Part shown: one piece after another, positions 46,758 to 55,686 of the stretch
How the letters are laid out: every line of letters begins with the position of its first letter
Numbering within the stretch: position 1 is the first letter of the stretch
Made by a program: the position numbers and the translations under genes
Notes under the pieces: generated by a model
The model's input: only the letters and a program-made list of their open reading frames with translations
Database searches by the model: none
What the model was told of the DNA's origin: nothing
Assembly: GCA_963741355.1 (NCBI GenBank)
Contig: CAVUIG010000003.1
Location: forward strand, 124,001-188,000
Direction of reading: 5' to 3'
DNA: 64,000 nucleotides
From: CAIWHR01 sp963741355
GTDB taxonomy: Bacteria; Pseudomonadota; Gammaproteobacteria; Burkholderiales; Casimicrobiaceae

Positions 46758-48197
46758 ATGGCCGAACTCTTCAAGAATTACATCGCAGGCGAATGGATCG
46801 CCGGGAAATCCGTGACGGCGAACCGCAATCCGTCCGATGTCAACGACGTCATCGGCGACTACGCGCAGGCCGATGCAGAGCAGGCGCGCACGGCGATCGC
46901 GGCGGCGAAGGCCGCTTTTCCCGCGTGGTCGACGGGTTCGATCCAGGAGCGCGCCAACATCCTCGACCGCGCCGGCAGCGAGATACTTGCCCGCAAGGAC
47001 GAGCTCGGCACGCTGTTGTCGCGCGAGGAGGGCAAGACGCTGCCTGAGGGAATCGGCGAGGCGACGCGCGCCGGGCAGATCTTCCGGTTCTTCGCCGGCG
47101 AGGTCGTGCGCATGACCGGCGACAAGCTCGCGTCCGTGCGGCCGGGCGTCGACGTGGAGGTGACGCGCGAGCCGCTGGGCGTCATCGGGCTCATCACGCC
47201 GTGGAATTTCCCGATCGCGATTCCCGCGTGGAAGATCGCGCCGGCGCTGGCGTACGGCAACACGGTCGTGTGCAAGCCGGCGGACCTGGTGCCCGGTTGC
47301 GCATGGGCGATCGCCGAAATCCTGGCGCGCGCGGGTCTTCCTCGCGGCGTGTTCAATCTCGTCATGGGCCGTGGTTCGGTCGTCGGCGAAATCATCGTCA
47401 CTCACCCCGACGTGACGGCGATCAGCTTCACCGGATCGGTGGGCACCGGGCGCGCCATCGCGGCCAAGGGAATCGCGCGGATGGCCAAGCTGCAACTGGA
47501 AATGGGCGGCAAGAATCCGCTGGTCGTGCTCGACGACGCGGACCTGCCCACAGCCGTCAATGTCGCCGTGCAAGGGTCGTATTTCTCGACCGGTCAGCGC
47601 TGCACGGCGTCCTCACGCTTGATCGTCACCGGGGGCATCCACGATCGCTTCGTCGCCGCGGTGACGGAGAGGCTCCAAACGCTGCGCGTCGACAACGCGC
47701 TGTTGCCGGGCACCGATCTCGGACCCGTCGTCGATCCGAGCCAGTTGGAGCAGGACCTCAAGTACCTGGATATCGGCAAGGGGGAGGGCGCGAAACTTGT
47801 CACGGGCGGCGAGCGCCTGCGGCGCGCGACGGAGGGCTACTACCTTTCGCCCGCGCTCTTCACCGAGACGACCAATTCGATGCGCATCGCGCGCGAAGAG
47901 ATCTTCGGCCCGGTCGCCAGCGTGATTCGGGCGAAGGACTACGACGAGGCATTGGCGATCGCCAACGACACCGAGTTCGGACTGTCGTCCGGCATTGTCA
48001 CCACGTCGCTCAAATATGCGTCGCACTTCAAGCGCAACGCGCAAGCCGGGATGGTGATGGTGAACGTGCCTACGGCGGGCGTCGATTACCACGTCCCGTT
48101 CGGCGGCCGCAAGGGGTCGAGCTACGGGTCGCGCGAGCAGGGGCGCTACGCGGCGGAGTTCTTCACGACGGTCAAGACTGCCTACACGGCCCCTTGA
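46758..48197 (+). CDS. Alpha-ketoglutarate semialdehyde dehydrogenase (2,5-dioxovalerate dehydrogenase)
   Basis: An intact 479-residue aldehyde dehydrogenase. ITPWNFPIAIPAWKIAPALA, catalytic Glu in LQLEMGGKNPLVV near 247 and Cys in TGQRCTASS near 281 are all present; EEIFGPVASVI is the usual C-terminal signature. The N-terminus (FKNYIAGEWIAGK) and the VDYHVPFGGRKGSSYGSREQG end match the KGSADH group that completes oxidative pentose and hexarate degradation. It lies 16 bases after the FAH/AraD1-like gene. Substrate specificity is inferred from family and from the sugar-acid genes around it. Confidence 0.85.
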   Translation: MAELFKNYIAGEWIAGKSVTANRNPSDVNDVIGDYAQADAEQARTAIAAAKAAFPAWSTGSIQERANILDRAGSEILARKDELGTLLSREEGKTLPEGIGEATRAGQIFRFFAGEVVRMTGDKLASVRPGVDVEVTREPLGVIGLITPWNFPIAIPAWKIAPALAYGNTVVCKPADLVPGCAWAIAEILARAGLPRGVFNLVMGRGSVVGEIIVTHPDVTAISFTGSVGTGRAIAAKGIARMAKLQLEMGGKNPLVVLDDADLPTAVNVAVQGSYFSTGQRCTASSRLIVTGGIHDRFVAAVTERLQTLRVDNALLPGTDLGPVVDPSQLEQDLKYLDIGKGEGAKLVTGGERLRRATEGYYLSPALFTETTNSMRIAREEIFGPVASVIRAKDYDEALAIANDTEFGLSSGIVTTSLKYASHFKRNAQAGMVMVNVPTAGVDYHVPFGGRKGSSYGSREQGRYAAEFFTTVKTAYTAP

Positions 48198-48466
48198 AGC
48201 GACCTTGCGCGGGCTATCTGGCGCTCATGGCAGGAACATGCCCGACCGCGACAGTCCCAGTTCGGCCATGACCAGTCGGTCTGCGTCGCCGCCCAAGTTG
48301 CCCGGATGCGGTCATTCCCTCATTGCATTATTTTCCCCAATGGTATCTGCTCGCGGGATGGTTCGCCTCGGATTGCGCCGGGCTCGCGGCCTCCCTGCCG
48401 ACCACATGAACGGCAACTGAATATGATGCTCGAGGGCACGCAATATTTGTCCGAGTAGATCGATCA
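48198..48466. other. Lower-GC intergenic region before the class III cyclase gene
   Basis: No gene evident. AT content rises from about 48310 (CATTGCATTATTTTCCCCAA). TTGCAT with TATCTG about 15 bases later is a weak promoter candidate; no ribosome-binding site is obvious before 48467. Confidence 0.35.
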
Positions 48467-49669
48467 ATGATCAGAAATTCCACCAAAGCAATTGTTGATT
48501 GGTTGTCAGATGGTGCGCGAACTGCCCCCGAACCTGAACAGGTCCTGGCTGAACTGTGTGATCAACTCATCGCCGCCGGGATCCCGTTGTGGCGCGTGGC
48601 CGTATTTGTGCGCACATTGCACCCTGACATCGTAGGACGTCGTTTCCTTTGGCGCAGTGGAGCCGGGGTGCAAACGAGCCGTTCCCCATTTGAGGTCGTT
48701 GATACCGAAGGATTCCAAAAGAGTCCTCTCGCGCACATTTCCAGGTACGGCGTTGCCATCCGGCGGCGACTGGTGGATGGCGTAAGCGATTTTCCTATCC
48801 TTCATGAGCTCCGCGCTGAGGGGGTAACCGACTATTTGGCCTCACCCCTGATCTTCACCAATGGAGAAATCAACGTCGCCACCTGGACGACACGTGAACC
48901 CCGGGGATTCACCAACGAACAGATCGAGGGAATCGAGAGCATTATCGCGCCCCTGGCTCGCGTCACAGAAGTACGAGAGCTGCGCCGAACCGCGATCGGT
49001 CTCCTCGATACCTACGTCGGCAATCAAGCTGGAGCGCGCATCCTCTCCGGTCAAATTCGACGTGGTGACGCGGACCTCATTCACGCCGTCATCTGGCTCT
49101 CGGACATGCGCGGCTTTACAGCGCTTGCCGACCGCTTGCCGTCAGGGGTCTTGCTGAATGTTCTTAATGGCTATTTCGACAGTCAGGTTCCAGCGATCGT
49201 CAAACACGGAGGTGAGGTCCTTAAGTTCATGGGAGATGGTTTGCTCGCAATATTCCCGGTCGTGGCGACAGAAGTCGAAGCAAGAGAAACGTGCAACCGT
49301 GCACTGTTGGCCGCGCGCGAAGCGCGAGTGAGCGTCGCAAAAATGAGTGCGACGCATGGGAGCGAATCCGTCGATAACATTCACTTTGGATTGGCACTGC
49401 ATGTGGGTGAGGTGCTGTATGGAAACATAGGCAGCGGTAGCCGATTGGATTTCACTTGTATAGGTCCGGCAGTAAATTTGGCCGCGCGTATCGAAAAGCT
49501 TGCTGGCACATTGAAGCGCACGATCCTCTGTTCGGAAGAATTTGCGAGCCTTTGTGGGCGCGGATTGAGGCCGGTCGGTGACTTTATGGTTCCGGGCTTT
49601 GCCGCGACACGGAGAGTGTTCGGCCTTGAGGATGAAAGCGCACAACCCACGCGGCCGGCTTCCTCCTAA
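48467..49669 (+). CDS. Class III adenylate/guanylate cyclase
   Basis: 400 residues. The N-terminal about 190 form a sensor domain (VLAELCDQLIAAGIPLWRVA, DYLASPLIFTNGEINVAT) typical of a soluble proteobacterial cyclase group. The catalytic domain begins AVIWLSDMRGFTALADRLP with the first metal Asp. It continues with KFMGDGLLAIFP (second metal Asp) and CIGPAVNLAARIEKLAG, with the Asn/Arg transition-state residues. It would make cAMP or possibly cGMP in the cytoplasm. Base composition is visibly lower in GC than the neighbours, suggesting acquisition or relaxed codon use. It sits between sugar-acid genes with no evident link. Confidence 0.88.
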   Translation: MIRNSTKAIVDWLSDGARTAPEPEQVLAELCDQLIAAGIPLWRVAVFVRTLHPDIVGRRFLWRSGAGVQTSRSPFEVVDTEGFQKSPLAHISRYGVAIRRRLVDGVSDFPILHELRAEGVTDYLASPLIFTNGEINVATWTTREPRGFTNEQIEGIESIIAPLARVTEVRELRRTAIGLLDTYVGNQAGARILSGQIRRGDADLIHAVIWLSDMRGFTALADRLPSGVLLNVLNGYFDSQVPAIVKHGGEVLKFMGDGLLAIFPVVATEVEARETCNRALLAAREARVSVAKMSATHGSESVDNIHFGLALHVGEVLYGNIGSGSRLDFTCIGPAVNLAARIEKLAGTLKRTILCSEEFASLCGRGLRPVGDFMVPGFAATRRVFGLEDESAQPTRPASS

Positions 49670-49723
49670 CGTCGACGCCCGATTCCAAATCTGCCTTAAA
49701 GTTATCCGCCTCAGGAGACTGCC

Positions 49724-50625
49724 ATGACGTATCGCTGCTTCAACATCGAGATCGCCGACAACATCGCCCACATCCAGCTCAACCGCGGCGACGAACTCAA
49801 CACCATGGTGCCGGAATTCTGGAACGAGCTCCCCTGATCGTGCGTGATATCGACGACAACGCTAAGGCACGCGTCATTGTGATTTCCTCCACCGGCAAGC
49901 ATTTCTCCGCAGGCATGGACCTGTCGGCATTCACTAGCGGCAGTTCCGCGGAGAACCCGCCGCGCGTTCGCGCGAGGAGCGCGGCCGCGGGCGCGCGAAT
50001 GTGCGCCGCGGAGTCCTCGACATCCAGGAGACCTTCAACGTCATCGAGCGCGCCCGTATGCCGGTGCTGATGGCAATGCAGGGAGGCTGCGTCGGTGGTG
50101 CAGTCGATTTCGCCAGCGCCTGCGATTGCCGTTATGCAACGGTGGACGCGTTCTTCGTCATCCAGGAAGTCAATATCGGCATGACCGCGGACCTTGGCAC
50201 ATTCCCGAGACTCTGCCATCTCGTGCCACAAGGCATGGTGCGCGAACTTGCCTATACGGGCCGCCGCCTACCGGCGCAGAGGGCACTGGAACTCGGTTTC
50301 GTAAACGCGGTGTTTCCGACGCAGCGAAGAGATGCTCGATTACGTGATGGATATTGCGAAGGATATCGCCGAGAAATCGCCGCTCGCCGTGCATGGCTCG
50401 AAGGTGATGATCAATCACGCGCGCGATCACTCGATCGCCGACGGCCTCGACTACATCGCGACGTGGCAGGCCGGCATGTTCAACCCGGAAGCAGACGTAA
50501 TGGAGAGCATCAGGGCGAAAGGCGAGAAGCGCGAAGCGAAATTCGCCGATCTGCTGCCGGTGAGAAAGGTCTTCGGACTTAAGCCGGGCACGAACATGCC
50601 CGACGGTGACAGTCCCGGTTCATGA
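49724..50625 (+). CDS. Enoyl-CoA hydratase/isomerase (crotonase) family protein (three frameshifts)
   Basis: ATG 49724 (MTYRCFNIEIADNIAHIQLN) follows CAGGAG. Crotonase motifs: SSTGKHFSAGMDLSAF (oxyanion), QGGCVGGAVDFASACDCRYA with the second oxyanion Gly, and GTFPRLCHLV then GFVNAVFPTQ. The frame shifts near 49835 (a missing C in ELPLIVRD), 49995 and 50325. The C-terminus HARDHSIADGLDYIATWQAG onward matches the dienoyl-CoA isomerase/hydratase type. About 300 residues when repaired. The substrate is unknown; it may belong to fatty-acid or aromatic acid oxidation rather than the sugar-acid cluster. Confidence 0.8.
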
Positions 50626-50712
50626 GGGACTGCTTTCGTGGGCCGTGACCGTCGGCAATGGGGTCGAATTCGGCCGTTGTGCAAAGAGCAATCCGAGGGC
50701 GCCAGGCCCGGC

Positions 50713-51573
50713 CTAGCGCTTGCCCTTGAAGGGCACGACCTTCTGCCGCTGCTCGCCGAGCCCCTGGATGCCCAGCGTGACGACGTCACCGGCTTTCAGG
50801 TATTGCGGCGTCGGCTTCATGCCCATGCCCACGCCAGGCGGCGTTCCCGTCGTGATGACATCACCCGGCACGAGCGTCATGTAGCGCGAGACGTCGGCGA
50901 CGAGCGCGGCGACGCCGAAGATCATCGTCTTCGTGTTGCCCCGCTGTTTCTTCACGCCGTTGACGTCGAGCCACATGTCGAGATTCTGCGGGTCGCGCAC
51001 CTCGTCGGTGGTGACGAGCCACGGGCCGAGCGGCCCGAACGTGTCGCAGCCCTTGCCCTTGCTCCACTGCGTGCCGCTTCGCTTCAGCTGGTACTCGCGC
51101 TCGGAGACGTCGTTGATCACGCAGTAGCCGGCGACGTATTTCACCGCATCCTTCTCGGCGACGTGCCGCGCGGTCTTGCCGATGACGATGCCGAGCTCGA
51201 CTTCCCAGTCGGTCGACGTCGATCCGGGCGGCAGCATGATCGCGTCGTTGGGGCCGACGATGCAGGTCGGCGACTTGTAGAACACGACCGGATGCTCGGG
51301 AATCGGCATGCCCGCTTCCGCCGCGTGATCGGCGTAGTTGAGGCCGATCGCGACGAACTTCGACGGCGCCGCGACGCAGGCGCCGAGGCGCGGCCGGCCC
51401 TTGACCAGCGGCAGCCGTCGCGCGTCGAGCTTCGCGAGCTCCTTGAGCTTCGCCGGCGCGAGCGTTTCGGCGTCGATGTCCTTCACCTTCTTCGACAGGT
51501 CGCGCAGCTTGCCATCGGCGTCGATCAGTCCGGGCTTTTCCTTGCCGGCGGGTCCGTAGCGTACGAGTTTCAT
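50713..51573 (-). CDS. Fumarylacetoacetate hydrolase family protein (2,4-diketo-3-deoxy sugar acid hydrolase-like)
   Basis: An intact 286-residue FAH enzyme: MKLVRYGPAGKEKPGLIDAD at the start, GLNYADHAAEAGMP, FYKSPTCIVGPNDAI, the metal ligands in DWEVELGIVIG, and VPGDVITTGTPPGVGMG. It lies 39 bases downstream of an SDR and, with the glucarate-dehydratase-like gene, forms an operon. This order matches the non-phosphorylative L-fuconate/L-rhamnonate route, in which the SDR oxidises the 2-keto-3-deoxy acid and the FAH enzyme hydrolyses the resulting 2,4-diketo acid. The exact sugar is not determinable; ureidoglycolate lyase is a common misannotation. Confidence 0.75.
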   Translation of the reverse strand: MKLVRYGPAGKEKPGLIDADGKLRDLSKKVKDIDAETLAPAKLKELAKLDARRLPLVKGRPRLGACVAAPSKFVAIGLNYADHAAEAGMPIPEHPVVFYKSPTCIVGPNDAIMLPPGSTSTDWEVELGIVIGKTARHVAEKDAVKYVAGYCVINDVSEREYQLKRSGTQWSKGKGCDTFGPLGPWLVTTDEVRDPQNLDMWLDVNGVKKQRGNTKTMIFGVAALVADVSRYMTLVPGDVITTGTPPGVGMGMKPTPQYLKAGDVVTLGIQGLGEQRQKVVPFKGKR

Positions 51574-51612
51574 CAGATCACCTCAGGTTGAAATTGGCGC
51601 GAACCAGATCAT

Positions 51613-52353
51613 TCAAATTGTCATGCCGCCATCACACGAATATATGTTTCCGGTGATGAACGCCGCTTCGTCGGACGCAAGAAACACGACCAGCGGCGCG
51701 ATCTCCTCGGCCTTGGCGAGCCGCCCCATCGGCTGCCGCGCGATGAACGCCTTGCGCGCCTCGACCGGATCCTCGAATGCGCCGATGCGATCGGCGAGCG
51801 ACGGGGTGTCGACGGTGCCCGGCGCAATCGCGTTGCAGCGGATGCCGCGCGTCACGAAGTCTGCGGCCACGGACTTGGTGAGCCCGACGACCGCCGCCTT
51901 CGACGCGCCGTAGACGAACCGGTTCGGCAGTCCCTTGATCGACGACGCGATCGACGACATGTTGATGATGCTGCCGCCGCCCTTCTCGAGCATTTTCGGC
52001 AGCGCCGCGCGGATGGCCACGTACATCGCGCGCACGTTGAGGTTGAAGCTGAATTCCCAGTCCTTCGGCGCGCAGTCGAGGATCGTGCCGTTGTGGACGA
52101 ATCCCGCGCAGTTGAACAGCACGTCCAGGGGAGGCAGTCCGGCGATGGTCTTTTCCACCGCCGCGTCGTCCAGCACGTCGAGCACGCTTGGCGTGATGTT
52201 GGGCGTGCCCGCGAGCGCAGCGACGAACTTCGGGTTGACGTCGGTCGCGTGGACCTGCGCGCCTTCGGCCGCCATCGCCAGCGCGGTGGCGCGACCGATG
52301 CCCTGGCCCGCGGCGGTGATGAGCGCGGTCTTGCCCGCGAGCCGTCCGGTCAT
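51613..52353 (-). CDS. SDR, 2-keto-3-deoxy-L-fuconate/rhamnonate dehydrogenase type
   Basis: An intact 246-residue classical SDR: KTALITAAGQGIGRATAL (NAD site), FNCAGFVHNGTILDC, the catalytic Ser in NMSSIASSIKG, Tyr-x3-Lys in VYGASKAAV, and the end FITGNIYSCDGGMTI. The sequence belongs to the group with BDH2-like and 2-keto-3-deoxy-L-fuconate dehydrogenases. With the FAH gene downstream and the enolase-superfamily dehydratase upstream it fits oxidation of a 2-keto-3-deoxy sugar acid. An alternative is 3-hydroxybutyrate-type oxidation, but the context argues against it. Confidence 0.75.
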   Translation of the reverse strand: MTGRLAGKTALITAAGQGIGRATALAMAAEGAQVHATDVNPKFVAALAGTPNITPSVLDVLDDAAVEKTIAGLPPLDVLFNCAGFVHNGTILDCAPKDWEFSFNLNVRAMYVAIRAALPKMLEKGGGSIINMSSIASSIKGLPNRFVYGASKAAVVGLTKSVAADFVTRGIRCNAIAPGTVDTPSLADRIGAFEDPVEARKAFIARQPMGRLAKAEEIAPLVVFLASDEAAFITGNIYSCDGGMTI

Positions 52354-52396
52354 TCTCGATCTCCTTGCCTGCGTTGCCCTGCGTCGACCATTCGCT

Positions 52397-53657
52397 CTAG
52401 TGTCCCGGCTTGAGTCCCGGCGTCACCGATCGCGCGGGATCCGCCCAGTCGGCGTTCGGAATCAGCGGATACCAGCCCGGCCGTCCCGGATCGCGATCGT
52501 AGGGATAGCTTCCGAGCTCGCGAAAAAGCTCATGGTAGCGCGCGAGCTTGTCGCGATCGAGCTCGACGCCGAGCCCCGGCGCCATCCGGGACGCGGATCG
52601 CGCCGTTCGCGTAGCGCATCTTTCCGCCCGCGATCACGTCGTCGGCGAGGTGATGGTAGTGCGCGTCCGCGGCGTAGCCGAGGTTCGGCAGCACGGCGCC
52701 CAGATGCAGCATCGTCGCGAGCTGGATGCCGAGCTCGCCCGAGCTGTGCACGGCGACGCCGAGCCCCATCGTCTCGCAGACGCCCGCGGCCTTGATGCAC
52801 GGGCGGATTCCGCCCCAGAACGTCGTGTCGAGCAGGATCACGTCGACGGCGCGCATCCCGACGTTGGCGGCCAGCTGCTCGAAATTGACGACGACCGTAT
52901 TGGTCGCCGTCGGCAGCGGCACGAATTCCTTGAGCCGCGCGAGCTGGGGGAGGCCCCACACGGGGTCCTCGAAATAGTCGTTGCGAAGGTCGAGGATGCC
53001 GCGTCCGAAGTCGATCGCGTCGGCGAGCGACAGCGCGCTGTTGGGGTCGTAGCGAAAGCGCCCGGCGGGGAATGCCGCGGCCAGCGCGCGATAGCACGCG
53101 AGCTCGTGCGCCGGCGGATACACGCCGCCCTTGAGCTTGTGCACGCGGAAGCCGTGCGCGGCCACGAGCTCGCGCGCATGGGCGACGAGCTGCTCGGGCG
53201 TGCGCACCTCGCCGCGTCTGGTCACCGGGTCGTTGTAGCGAAAGAAGAGGTAGCTCGCGAACTCGACCTCGTCGCGGAGCTTGCCGCCAAGGAGCGCGTG
53301 CACCGGCACGCCGAGTTTCTTGCCGATGATGTCGAGGCAGGCGAACTCGATCGCGGCGTGGAGCTGGGTGCGGTTGTTGTAGAGGCTGGCCGTCGGGTTG
53401 CAGATCGCGAAGCGCATCGCCTCGAGCCGGAACACGTCGTGGCCCTTGAGGTAGTCGGCGAGCGCCGCGAACGCGCGCGCGGCGTCCTCGCCGCCGCCGC
53501 CCATCTCGCCGAGACCCACGTGGCCGTCGGCGGTCTCGACCTCGACGATCGTGCGCACGAAGCGGCCCCAGTGCGCGCCGTTGCTGTGCAGGATCGGCGC
53601 CTCGAGCGGAACCGTGACCGGTGTAGCGCGGATCGCGGAGATCGTGGTGGCGGACAT
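52397..53657 (-). CDS. Glucarate-dehydratase-like enolase superfamily enzyme (one frameshift)
   Basis: About 419 residues from ATG 53655-53657 (MSATTISAIRATPVTVPLEA). Active-site segments of the glucarate dehydratase subgroup: KxK in FRVHKLKGGVYPP, metal ligands in RYDPNSALSL, YFEDPVWG and TNTVVVNF, and the His in GVAVHSSGELG. The frame breaks near 52585; the real end is GLGVELDRDKLARYHELF to VTPGLKPGH, stop 52397. It removes water from an aldarate or aldonate to give a 2-keto-3-deoxy acid. First gene of the minus-strand operon with the SDR and FAH genes, divergent from the GntR gene. Confidence 0.85.
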
Positions 53658-53702
53658 CGAGCGGATCGGGACGGGCGAAGGGCGAGCGGCGCCGGAGCGG
53701 CG

Positions 53703-53708
53703 ATTGTA
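53703..53708 (-). promoter_or_regulatory. Candidate -10 box of the glucarate-dehydratase-like operon
   Basis: TACAAT on the minus strand, 46 bases before the start codon. The GntR-type operator at 53729-53739 lies just upstream, where it would overlap the -35 region. Confidence 0.4.
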
Positions 53709-53728
53709 CGCTTCGCCTGAAGGAAAAT

Positions 53729-53739
53729 TGGTAATACCA
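53729..53739. promoter_or_regulatory. GntR/FadR-type operator
   Basis: TGGTAATACCA is a perfect 11-bp palindrome matching the FadR-subfamily consensus TNGTNNNACNA. It is nested in a wider inverted repeat ATTGGT-N11-ACCAAT (53727-53749). It lies in the divergent region between the dehydratase operon and the GntR regulator gene, which suggests control of both. Confidence 0.7.
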
Positions 53740-53740
53740 C

Positions 53741-53769
53741 TTGACCAATTCACGGGTGGGGATTAGCCT
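53741..53769 (+). promoter_or_regulatory. Candidate promoter of the GntR gene
   Basis: TTGACC (53741-53746), 17-base spacer, TAGCCT (53764-53769). The -35 box abuts the operator, so the regulator would repress its own promoter when bound. Confidence 0.5.
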
Positions 53770-53841
53770 CCGACCTTCGGTCGCGGCCGCATCCGGACGG
53801 GTGCCGGTCGTCGCGCCGCGACAACTGGCCGTTCCGAAGCA

Positions 53842-54564
53842 ATGCCTTTCCAGAGCATCGAGCCCCGGCGCCTCTACCGGCAGATCGCCGAGCAGATCCG
53901 CACGCAGATCGCGTCCGGCGAATTTCCCGCGGGCGCGCGCCTTCCGCCCGAGCGCGATCTCGCGCGGCAGCTTGGTGTCTCGCGGCCGTCCGTGCGCGAG
54001 GCGCTGATCGCGCTGGAGGTCGAGGGCCTGGTCGAGGTGCGCATCGGCTCCGGCATCTACGTGCTGGGCCCGACGCGACGGGCCGGTGGGCTTGCCGGCG
54101 CGGCGAGCGGCGGCGAGGGAGACGCGGCGGCGGGACCGTTCGAGCTTCTGCGCGCGCGCTACGTGATCGAAGGCGAATGCGCCGCGCTGGCCGCGAAATC
54201 CGCGAAGAAGTCGCAGGTGGCGTCGATGGAAGAAGCGCTGGAAGACATGCAGCGCGATCTGACGGAGCGGCGGCAGCCTCTGGGCGGCGATCGGCTGTTT
54301 CATCTGCGGATCGCCGAGGCCACCGGCAACGGCGCGCTGGTCGCCGTCGTCAAGATGCTGTGGGAGGAGCGCGCCGGCCCGCTCTACAAGCAGCTCGAGC
54401 ATCACTACGACTCGCCGGCGCTGTGGACCGCGGCGATCGCGGAGCACCGCGCCGTGCTGAAGTCGATCGCGGCACGCGACGTCGAGGGCGCGCGCGCCGC
54501 AATGCAGCGACACCTGAACCGCGCGTACAAGCGCTTCAACACCGGCTGGGACGCGCTGCACTGA
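53842..54564 (+). CDS. FadR-subfamily GntR transcriptional regulator
   Basis: An intact 240-residue protein. The N-terminal winged helix-turn-helix (LYRQIAEQIRTQIASGEFPA, LPPERDLARQLGVSRPSVRE) and wing (GLVEVRIGSGIYVL) precede an all-helical FCD ligand domain. That domain has the metal/ligand residues in LFHLRIAEATGN and AAIAEHRAVLKSI. Regulators of this type in sugar-acid clusters are displaced from DNA by the pathway acid. The operator at 53729 between it and the divergent dehydratase operon, and the downstream idonate-type dehydrogenase and TRAP genes, make it the likely regulator of the whole cluster. Confidence 0.92.
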   Translation: MPFQSIEPRRLYRQIAEQIRTQIASGEFPAGARLPPERDLARQLGVSRPSVREALIALEVEGLVEVRIGSGIYVLGPTRRAGGLAGAASGGEGDAAAGPFELLRARYVIEGECAALAAKSAKKSQVASMEEALEDMQRDLTERRQPLGGDRLFHLRIAEATGNGALVAVVKMLWEERAGPLYKQLEHHYDSPALWTAAIAEHRAVLKSIAARDVEGARAAMQRHLNRAYKRFNTGWDALH

Positions 54565-54622
54565 GTCCTCGCGGACCACTGCGCGCCGTGCGACACGGTG
54601 CGCGAACGAAAGGAACATCGCC

Positions 54623-55648
54623 ATGCTCGCCTGCCGCATTCACGCCAAGGAAGATCTCCGCATTGAAACCGCCGACACGCCTTCGCCCGGCCCGGGCGAG
54701 GTGCTGCTGCGCCTCGGCGCGGGAGGCATCTGCGGATCCGATCTCCACTATTACTTCGAAGGCCGCAACGGCAGCTTCGTCGTGCGCGAGCCGCTGATTC
54801 CGGGGCACGAGGCGTCCGGCGTCGTCGAGGCCGTAGGGGCCGGCGTGACGCGAGTGGCGCCCGGCGACCGGGTCGCGATCTCTCCGTCGCATGCCTGCGG
54901 CCGCTGCCAGTATTGCCGGCAGGGGCGCGAGCATCTTTGCACCTCGATGAAATTCCTGGGCAGCGCGAGTCTCTTCCCGCACGTGCAGGGCATGTTCCAG
55001 GAATTCTTCGTCATGGGCGAGCGGCAGTGCTATCCCGTGGCGGGCGACGCGACGCTCGGCGAGATCGCTTTCGCGGAGCCGCTCGCCGTCGCGCTGCACG
55101 GCGTCAACCGCGGCGGCGACCTCCTCGGCAAGTCGGTGCTCGTCACCGGCGCCGGAACGATCGGCTGCCTCACCGTCATGGCGGCGCGGCTCGCGGGCGC
55201 TTCGCACGTCACCGTGTCCGACGTGCTCGACCGCCCGCTCGCGCAGGCGAAGGCCGCCGGCGCGGACGTCACGCTGCGCGCCGACCGCGACGCCGAAGCG
55301 CTCGCGAAGCCGCAGTTCGACGTCGCCTACGAAGTCTCCGGCAACTTCAACGCGCTCAAGTCCTGCGTCGCCGCGGCGAAGCGCGGCGGCGTCGTGGTCC
55401 AGATCGGCACGCTGCCGCACGAGCCGCTGCCGTTCGTCGTCAACGAGCTGATGGCCAAGGAGCTCGACCTGCGCGGCGCGTTCCGCTGGGGGATCGAGTT
55501 CGACTGGGCCGTCGATTACCTGTCGACGCGGCGCGTCGACGTGCGCCCGCTGCTGTCGGGCCAGTATCCGCTGAAAGATGCCGTCGCCGCGTTCCACGCG
55601 GCGGCCGACAAGACGAAGAGCACGAAGGTTCAGGTAGTCATCAATTGA
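54623..55648 (+). CDS. Zinc alcohol dehydrogenase, L-idonate 5-dehydrogenase type
   Basis: An intact 341-residue medium-chain dehydrogenase. The catalytic zinc site is at GGICGSDLHYYFEGRNG (Cys, His) and PGHEASGVVEAVG (His, Glu). The structural zinc loop is CGRCQYCRQGREHLC, and the NAD motif is GAGTIGCLTVMAARLAG. The whole sequence resembles IdnD, which oxidises L-idonate to 5-keto-D-gluconate. Its position between the GntR gene and TRAP transporter genes supports a hexonate or hexuronate-derived substrate. 58 bases separate it from the GntR gene. Confidence 0.82.
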   Translation: MLACRIHAKEDLRIETADTPSPGPGEVLLRLGAGGICGSDLHYYFEGRNGSFVVREPLIPGHEASGVVEAVGAGVTRVAPGDRVAISPSHACGRCQYCRQGREHLCTSMKFLGSASLFPHVQGMFQEFFVMGERQCYPVAGDATLGEIAFAEPLAVALHGVNRGGDLLGKSVLVTGAGTIGCLTVMAARLAGASHVTVSDVLDRPLAQAKAAGADVTLRADRDAEALAKPQFDVAYEVSGNFNALKSCVAAAKRGGVVVQIGTLPHEPLPFVVNELMAKELDLRGAFRWGIEFDWAVDYLSTRRVDVRPLLSGQYPLKDAVAAFHAAADKTKSTKVQVVIN

Positions 55649-55686
55649 GTCGAAAGACATTGCAAATCACGACAATCGGAGGAAGC

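Noticed and set aside
52462..54639. 725-codon minus-strand ORF spanning the dehydratase and GntR genes
   Set aside because: Its product is Arg-rich without family motifs. The real genes on both strands beneath it are well supported.
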